Assembly: GCA_035629935.1 (NCBI GenBank)
Contig: DASQLQ010000166.1
Coordinates: 1 to 35,699 of the forward strand
Direction: 5' to 3'
Source: DASQLQ01 sp035629935
GTDB taxonomy: Bacteria; Actinomycetota; CADDZG01; WHSQ01
Length of the DNA stretch: 35,699 bases
Part shown: positions 32,492 to 35,699 of the stretch, piece by piece
Layout of the letters: each line of letters opens with the position of its first letter
How positions within the stretch are numbered: the stretch's first letter is position 1
The notes under the pieces: generated by a model
Seen by the model: only the letters and a program-made list of their open reading frames with translations
Told to the model about the DNA's origin: nothing
Databases searched by the model: none
Translations under genes and position numbers: made by a program

Positions 32492-33658
32492 CTAGGGCCG
32501 GGCGCGGAATGCTGGGTTCGGGTCAAGCGAGAAGCCGCGTGCTGCGTGCCCGTTCGTCTGCAACCTGAGCTCCGAGCTCGTTTCACTCGAATGCTCTTTG
32601 ATGAAGGCCTCGACCATCTCTCGCGCTTCGTCGTCCGAATACTGCACCGGTGGGGATTTCATGAAGTAGGCGCTCGGTCCCAGAAGGGGGCCTCCGACGC
32701 CTTGATCCATCGCCAGCTTGGCGCAGCGAACAGCGTCGATCACGACACCGGCAGAGTTCGGAGAGTCCCACACCTCGAGCTTCAGCTCCATGTTGACCGG
32801 GATGTCGCCGAACGAACGACCCTCGATACGGATGTACGCCCACTTGCGGTCCTTCAACCACGGAACATGGTCCGACGGGCCGATGTGGATGTCCTCTGAG
32901 TCGATGCCGTTATTGATCTGCGACGTGACGGACTGCGTCTTTGAGATCTTCTTGGACTGCAACCGCTCGCGCTCGAGCATGTTCATGAAGTCCATGTTCC
33001 CGCCGAAGTTGAGCTGGTAGGTGTGGTCGATCGTGACACCGCGGTCCTCGAATAGCTTGGACAGAACACGGTGACTGATCGTCGCGCCCAGCTGGCTCTT
33101 GATGTCGTCCCCGATGATCGGGATGCCTCGCTTCGTGAAGCGTTGGGCCCAGTCTTCGTTCGTGGCGATGAAGACCGGCATGCAGTTGATGAATGCAACC
33201 CCTGCTTCGAGAGCCTGCTCGGCGTAGAAGCGAGCGGCTTGCTCGGACCCAACCGGCAGGTAACTGACAAGTACGTCTGTCTGCGTGTCACGGAGCACCT
33301 TCGCCACGTCGACGGGAGGCAACTCGGACTCCGTCACGACACCCTTGTAGAAGTGGCCCAAGCCGTCGTACGTGTGACCCCGCTCGACCTTGAGTCCCGT
33401 CGAGTGGACGTCGCTGAATTTGATCGTGTTGTTGGGCTCCGTCCAGATGGCTTCGGCAAGGTCGAGACCGACCTTGTTCGAATCCACGTCGAACGCGCAC
33501 GAGAATTCGATGTCCGACACGTGGTACTTGCCGAGCTCGACGTGCATCAGCCCCGGAACGCTCTCGTCTGAGCGAGCCTTCGCGTAGAACTCGACTCCTT
33601 GAACTAGAGACGACGCGCAGTTCCCTACGCCAACGATCCCAACTCTTACTTTTGACAT
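32492..33658 (-). CDS. ino1: Inositol-3-phosphate synthase
   Basis: 388 residues. Makes myo-inositol 3-phosphate from glucose 6-phosphate using NAD, the first step to phosphatidylinositol and mycothiol in actinobacteria. NAD-binding VGIVGVGNCASSLVQG near the start, then DVLVSYLPVGSEQA, GDDIKSQLGATISHRVL, LNFGGNMDFMNM and the C-terminal KLEVWDSPNSAGVV. ATG at 33658 with GGGGGAGA upstream. The longer frame upstream runs through padR. It follows padR by eight bases, the same pair as Rv0046c-Rv0047c in Mycobacterium. Confidence 0.96.
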   Translation of the reverse strand: MSKVRVGIVGVGNCASSLVQGVEFYAKARSDESVPGLMHVELGKYHVSDIEFSCAFDVDSNKVGLDLAEAIWTEPNNTIKFSDVHSTGLKVERGHTYDGLGHFYKGVVTESELPPVDVAKVLRDTQTDVLVSYLPVGSEQAARFYAEQALEAGVAFINCMPVFIATNEDWAQRFTKRGIPIIGDDIKSQLGATISHRVLSKLFEDRGVTIDHTYQLNFGGNMDFMNMLERERLQSKKISKTQSVTSQINNGIDSEDIHIGPSDHVPWLKDRKWAYIRIEGRSFGDIPVNMELKLEVWDSPNSAGVVIDAVRCAKLAMDQGVGGPLLGPSAYFMKSPPVQYSDDEAREMVEAFIKEHSSETSSELRLQTNGHAARGFSLDPNPAFRARP

Positions 33659-33666
33659 GTCTCCCC

Positions 33667-34299
33667 CTAAGCCTTCGTGGTCTCGGGACGGACGCCCTCC
33701 AAGGAGCGCTCCGCGGTTATCAATTCGTCGATCCATTCGATGTCGTTCTGCGTTGCGGCCATGCCGTGGTTCTGCAAAGAAAGGGTGTAGCTGTCGATCC
33801 GCTCTCGGTAGTCGCGGAGGTTCGTCTTGAACTGCGCGAGCTTGTCCTGGAGGTAGGCGCGCCGGCGCTCCAGCAACGCGAGACGCATCTCGGGCTGGAG
33901 GTAGCGGAAGAACGCAAGTTTCAAGGTGAAGTGCTCGGCGTCGACCGCAGCTGCAGTCTCCTCGAGCATGGAGGTGAACAACTGCTCGCCTTTCGGGCTG
34001 ATCCGGTAGACGTTCTTCCGGCGACCAGATGACAGCGTGTTGGACTTGGTCTTGGTGGTCTTCTTCGCGGTGGTGCGAGTCGTCCGGGTGGTGCGGCGGG
34101 GTTTCGGCTCGACCAGCTTCTCCACGGCCCCGGCCTTGGCCAGCCGCCGGAGGGCGGGGTAGAGGGAGCCCCACGAGACCTGCCAGAAGGGGCCGAGCAT
34201 CGCCCCGAGCTGCTTGCGCAACTCGTAGCCGTGCATCGCCCTCTCCTTCAAGAGGCCGAGCACCGCTAGCTCTAGCATCCCTGTCTGTTTCACCGTCAC
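33667..34299 (-). CDS. PadR-family regulator, likely controlling ino1
   Basis: 210 residues. An N-terminal winged helix (LAVLGLLKERAMHGYELRK, then WGSLYPALRRLAKAGAVE) and a C-terminal helical dimerisation part (about 105-200; FRYLQPEMRLALLERRRAYL). Between them, in the wing, is a ~30-residue basic insertion rich in Thr, Lys and Arg (PRRTTRTTRTTAKKTTKTK). GTG at 34299 or, with GAGGT better placed, GTG at 34293. Transcribed with ino1. An inverted repeat upstream is a likely operator, so autorepression is plausible. Confidence 0.9.
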   Translation of the reverse strand: MTVKQTGMLELAVLGLLKERAMHGYELRKQLGAMLGPFWQVSWGSLYPALRRLAKAGAVEKLVEPKPRRTTRTTRTTAKKTTKTKSNTLSSGRRKNVYRISPKGEQLFTSMLEETAAAVDAEHFTLKLAFFRYLQPEMRLALLERRRAYLQDKLAQFKTNLRDYRERIDSYTLSLQNHGMAATQNDIEWIDELITAERSLEGVRPETTKA

Positions 34300-34343
34300 C
34301 TCGTTGGGTATCTGGGGGTTATCCGTGGCGTATCTATCGCCCG

Positions 34344-34364
34344 GATATATCGAACCGATATATC
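34344..34364. promoter_or_regulatory. Operator-like inverted repeat upstream of padR-ino1
   Basis: Two perfect 9-bp arms, GATATATCG (34344-34352) and CGATATATC (34356-34364), around AAC. Each arm contains the self-palindrome GATATATC. The site lies 45 bases before padR in an A+T-rich patch of a GC-rich genome, with related CTATCG and CGATAC fragments on either side. Good candidate for PadR binding and overlapping the operon promoter. Confidence 0.6.
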
Positions 34365-34480
34365 AACACGATACCTCATGCGCGTCAAACACCCCTAGGA
34401 CGGCCTGGATCCGACCCTGGGCGATGGGCTGGGGGTCGCTCACGCGGCGATAGCCGCCGACGCGGCATTAGCATCGCCGG

Positions 34481-34954
34481 ATGGCAGTCTCAGGTAGGTC
34501 GTTCGACCCCACCAGGCCCCCACCCCCCCCGTCGGGGCCCTCGGTCGATTACCGGCTGGCCCGTAGGGCCGCCCTGAGCTCGATCCGTAGGGGCTCTCTC
34601 GATACCGCCGACGTGTGCGACGCGCATCCGGAACTGATGAGGGCGGGGCGCAACATCGGGGAGGAGATCGACGACCGGTGCCCCGTCTGCTCGCACGAGA
34701 CCCTCAGGTGGGTTCGTTACGTCTACGGGGAGGAGCTGCGCCATCTCAACGGGCGAGTCGTTTACCCGCTGGAATGGTTGCAGGAGCTGACTGCGAAGTA
34801 CGACCAGTTCACCTGCTACGTGGTCGAGGTCTGCATCGATTGCGCGTGGAACCACCTCGTGCAGACGTACTCGGCCGGACGCAATTTCAAATCGGCTGCC
34901 GTTACGAATGGAAGTAAGAACGGGCGGCACTCGCGGCACCGCCCCCGGGCTTGA
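34481..34954 (+). CDS. DUF5318 zinc-ribbon-like protein
   Basis: 157 residues. A Pro-rich start (DPTRPPPPPSGPSVDYR) precedes the family core. Two cysteine pairs, CPVC (67-70) and CIDC (118-121), probably bind zinc. The middle has RWVRYVYGEELRHLNGRVVY, and the tail is basic. This is the actinobacterial DUF5318 family, with Rv0049 beside ino1-padR in Mycobacterium. Function unknown. Divergent from padR and coupled by TTGA to the next gene. A run of eight C (34523-34530) lies in its first codons. Confidence 0.85.
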   Translation: MAVSGRSFDPTRPPPPPSGPSVDYRLARRAALSSIRRGSLDTADVCDAHPELMRAGRNIGEEIDDRCPVCSHETLRWVRYVYGEELRHLNGRVVYPLEWLQELTAKYDQFTCYVVEVCIDCAWNHLVQTYSAGRNFKSAAVTNGSKNGRHSRHRPRA

Positions 34955-35634
34955 GCGTCTCCCACCGCGTAGCCCCCCCGATCGAGTCGCTTTCCTCTGC
35001 GATGCGCGTGGCCGGATCGATCCTCGCGTTCGCGTACCTCTTGGGGCTCGTGCCCGGTCCTCTTGTTTCTGTCGTCGGCGGTCTCGCGCTCGTGACCCTC
35101 GGGCGCGCTCTGTTGTTACCGGAAATAAACGCGCGTCGCTCCGTCTTGTCGCTTGCCGTTCTCGCCGGAGCGCTCGGTGTCGGCGCGTTGCGGTGGGGGA
35201 CGTTGGATCTCCCCGAGCTGCGGGGGGTTCAGGCGGTCCTGGGTCCGTCGATCCTGGTCGGTCCCGAGGCAGCCGCGATCGCATGCGGACTGGCGCTTGC
35301 TGGAGGACTCTTGGGGCTGAGCGCATGGTTGTTGGAACCGCGTCCGGTCACCCGGCCGGACTACGTGTGGACGGTGCTCGAGGTAGGGCTGGGAAGCTTG
35401 GCCCTCGTCACGGTCTTCGTTGATCCAGCACGTTCGGTGTTGCAAGGAGCCGGCCTGGGTCTGGCTCTCTTGGAGATCGCCCGGTGGCTCGGGGCCGTGG
35501 CCCTCAGCGTCGCATGTGTCTTCGCTACTTCGATCCTGCAGGCACGCCTATCCGAGCGATTGCGATGGGTCGTGCTCGGCTGCGCCGGTGGGGCGGTCGC
35601 CGCGGCCGCCGGAACAGTGTCGGTGGTGCTGTGA
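34951..35634 (+). CDS. Polytopic membrane protein of unknown function
   Basis: 227 residues from a TTG overlapping the DUF5318 stop. About seven hydrophobic segments (for example SILAFAYLLGLVPGPLVSVV, AAAIACGLALAGGLLGLSAW and VALSVACVFATSILQ) and few charged loops. No conserved motif that I recognise. Placement with the following membrane gene (GTGA overlap) suggests a two-component membrane complex. Confidence 0.7.
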   Translation: MSVSHRVAPPIESLSSAMRVAGSILAFAYLLGLVPGPLVSVVGGLALVTLGRALLLPEINARRSVLSLAVLAGALGVGALRWGTLDLPELRGVQAVLGPSILVGPEAAAIACGLALAGGLLGLSAWLLEPRPVTRPDYVWTVLEVGLGSLALVTVFVDPARSVLQGAGLGLALLEIARWLGAVALSVACVFATSILQARLSERLRWVVLGCAGGAVAAAAGTVSVVL

Positions 35635-35699
35635 TCGCGCTGCTATTCCTGGGTCACGCGATCCTCGGGTTCGTCGCGCTACTGACGAAGGATGTCGAG
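35631..35699 (+). CDS. Start of a membrane protein gene, cut by the window edge
   Basis: A GTG overlapping the previous stop (GTGA at 35631-35634) opens 23 codons reading MIALLFLGHAILGFVALLTK, a single hydrophobic helix so far. The rest is outside the window. The coupling and hydrophobic start support a real gene; no family can be named. Confidence 0.55.
   Translation, partial: MIALLFLGHAILGFVALLTKDVE

Overview
The window is a chromosomal replication-origin region from a high-GC actinobacterium (Actinomycetota), probably a lineage outside the well-studied orders. This assignment is an inference from gene content. It rests on the order dnaA-dnaN-recF-dciA-gyrB-gyrA with a DUF3566 protein after gyrA. 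It also rests on rpmH-rnpA-yidD-yidC-jag-rsmG-parA-parB on the other side, and on an actinobacterial block of cca/pcnA, DUF6049, murJ, protein kinase, ECF sigma, anti-sigma, trxB and a CwlM-like amidase. A padR-ino1-DUF5318 block (as around Rv0046c-Rv0049 of Mycobacterium tuberculosis) lies at the right. No insertion sequence, prophage, CRISPR array, rRNA or tRNA was seen.

Layout: 1-1.9 kb (minus) holds a quaternary-amine (OpuC/ProVW-type) ABC transporter, cut by the window edge, translationally coupled to the DUF3566 gene. 1.97-11.1 kb (minus) is the replication operon from dnaA to gyrA. The dnaA-dnaN gap (9402-9683) and the dnaA-rpmH gap (11142-11627) both carry DnaA-box-like sites, and transcription diverges from here. 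11.6-16.5 kb (plus) is the ribosomal protein, RNase P, membrane insertion and chromosome partition run. 16.5-26.5 kb (minus) is an envelope and stress block: DUF6049, MurJ, a pseudopilin-like small protein, a transmembrane Ser/Thr kinase, an ECF sigma with its zinc-finger anti-sigma, TrxB, an M23 peptidase and an amidase. 26.6-30.4 kb has a KGG stress protein, PilT, the CCA enzyme and a methyltransferase. 30.3-35.7 kb has an MFS exporter, an unknown membrane protein, inositol-phosphate synthase with its PadR regulator, DUF5318 and two membrane proteins, the last one cut by the edge.

The most useful non-coding observations are four. (1) A 32-nt element at 19162-19193 and 26574-26605 can fold as an H-type pseudoknot or a hairpin; the copies differ at four positions, three of which change together so that all pairings survive. 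(2) A SigB-type promoter (GTTTAG-N13-GGGTAC) precedes the KGG stress gene. (3) A redox-ECF-type promoter (GGAAC-N18-GTT) precedes trxB and implies a leaderless or near-leaderless message. (4) A 9-bp inverted repeat lies upstream of padR-ino1.

Two genes, gyrB and the membrane protein at 31.6-32.4 kb, have no usable start codon in their proper frame, although single-base changes would restore one. This may reflect assembly errors or real unusual initiation. Gene junctions are very tight, and five of them use an overlapping TTGA (TTG start plus TGA stop).
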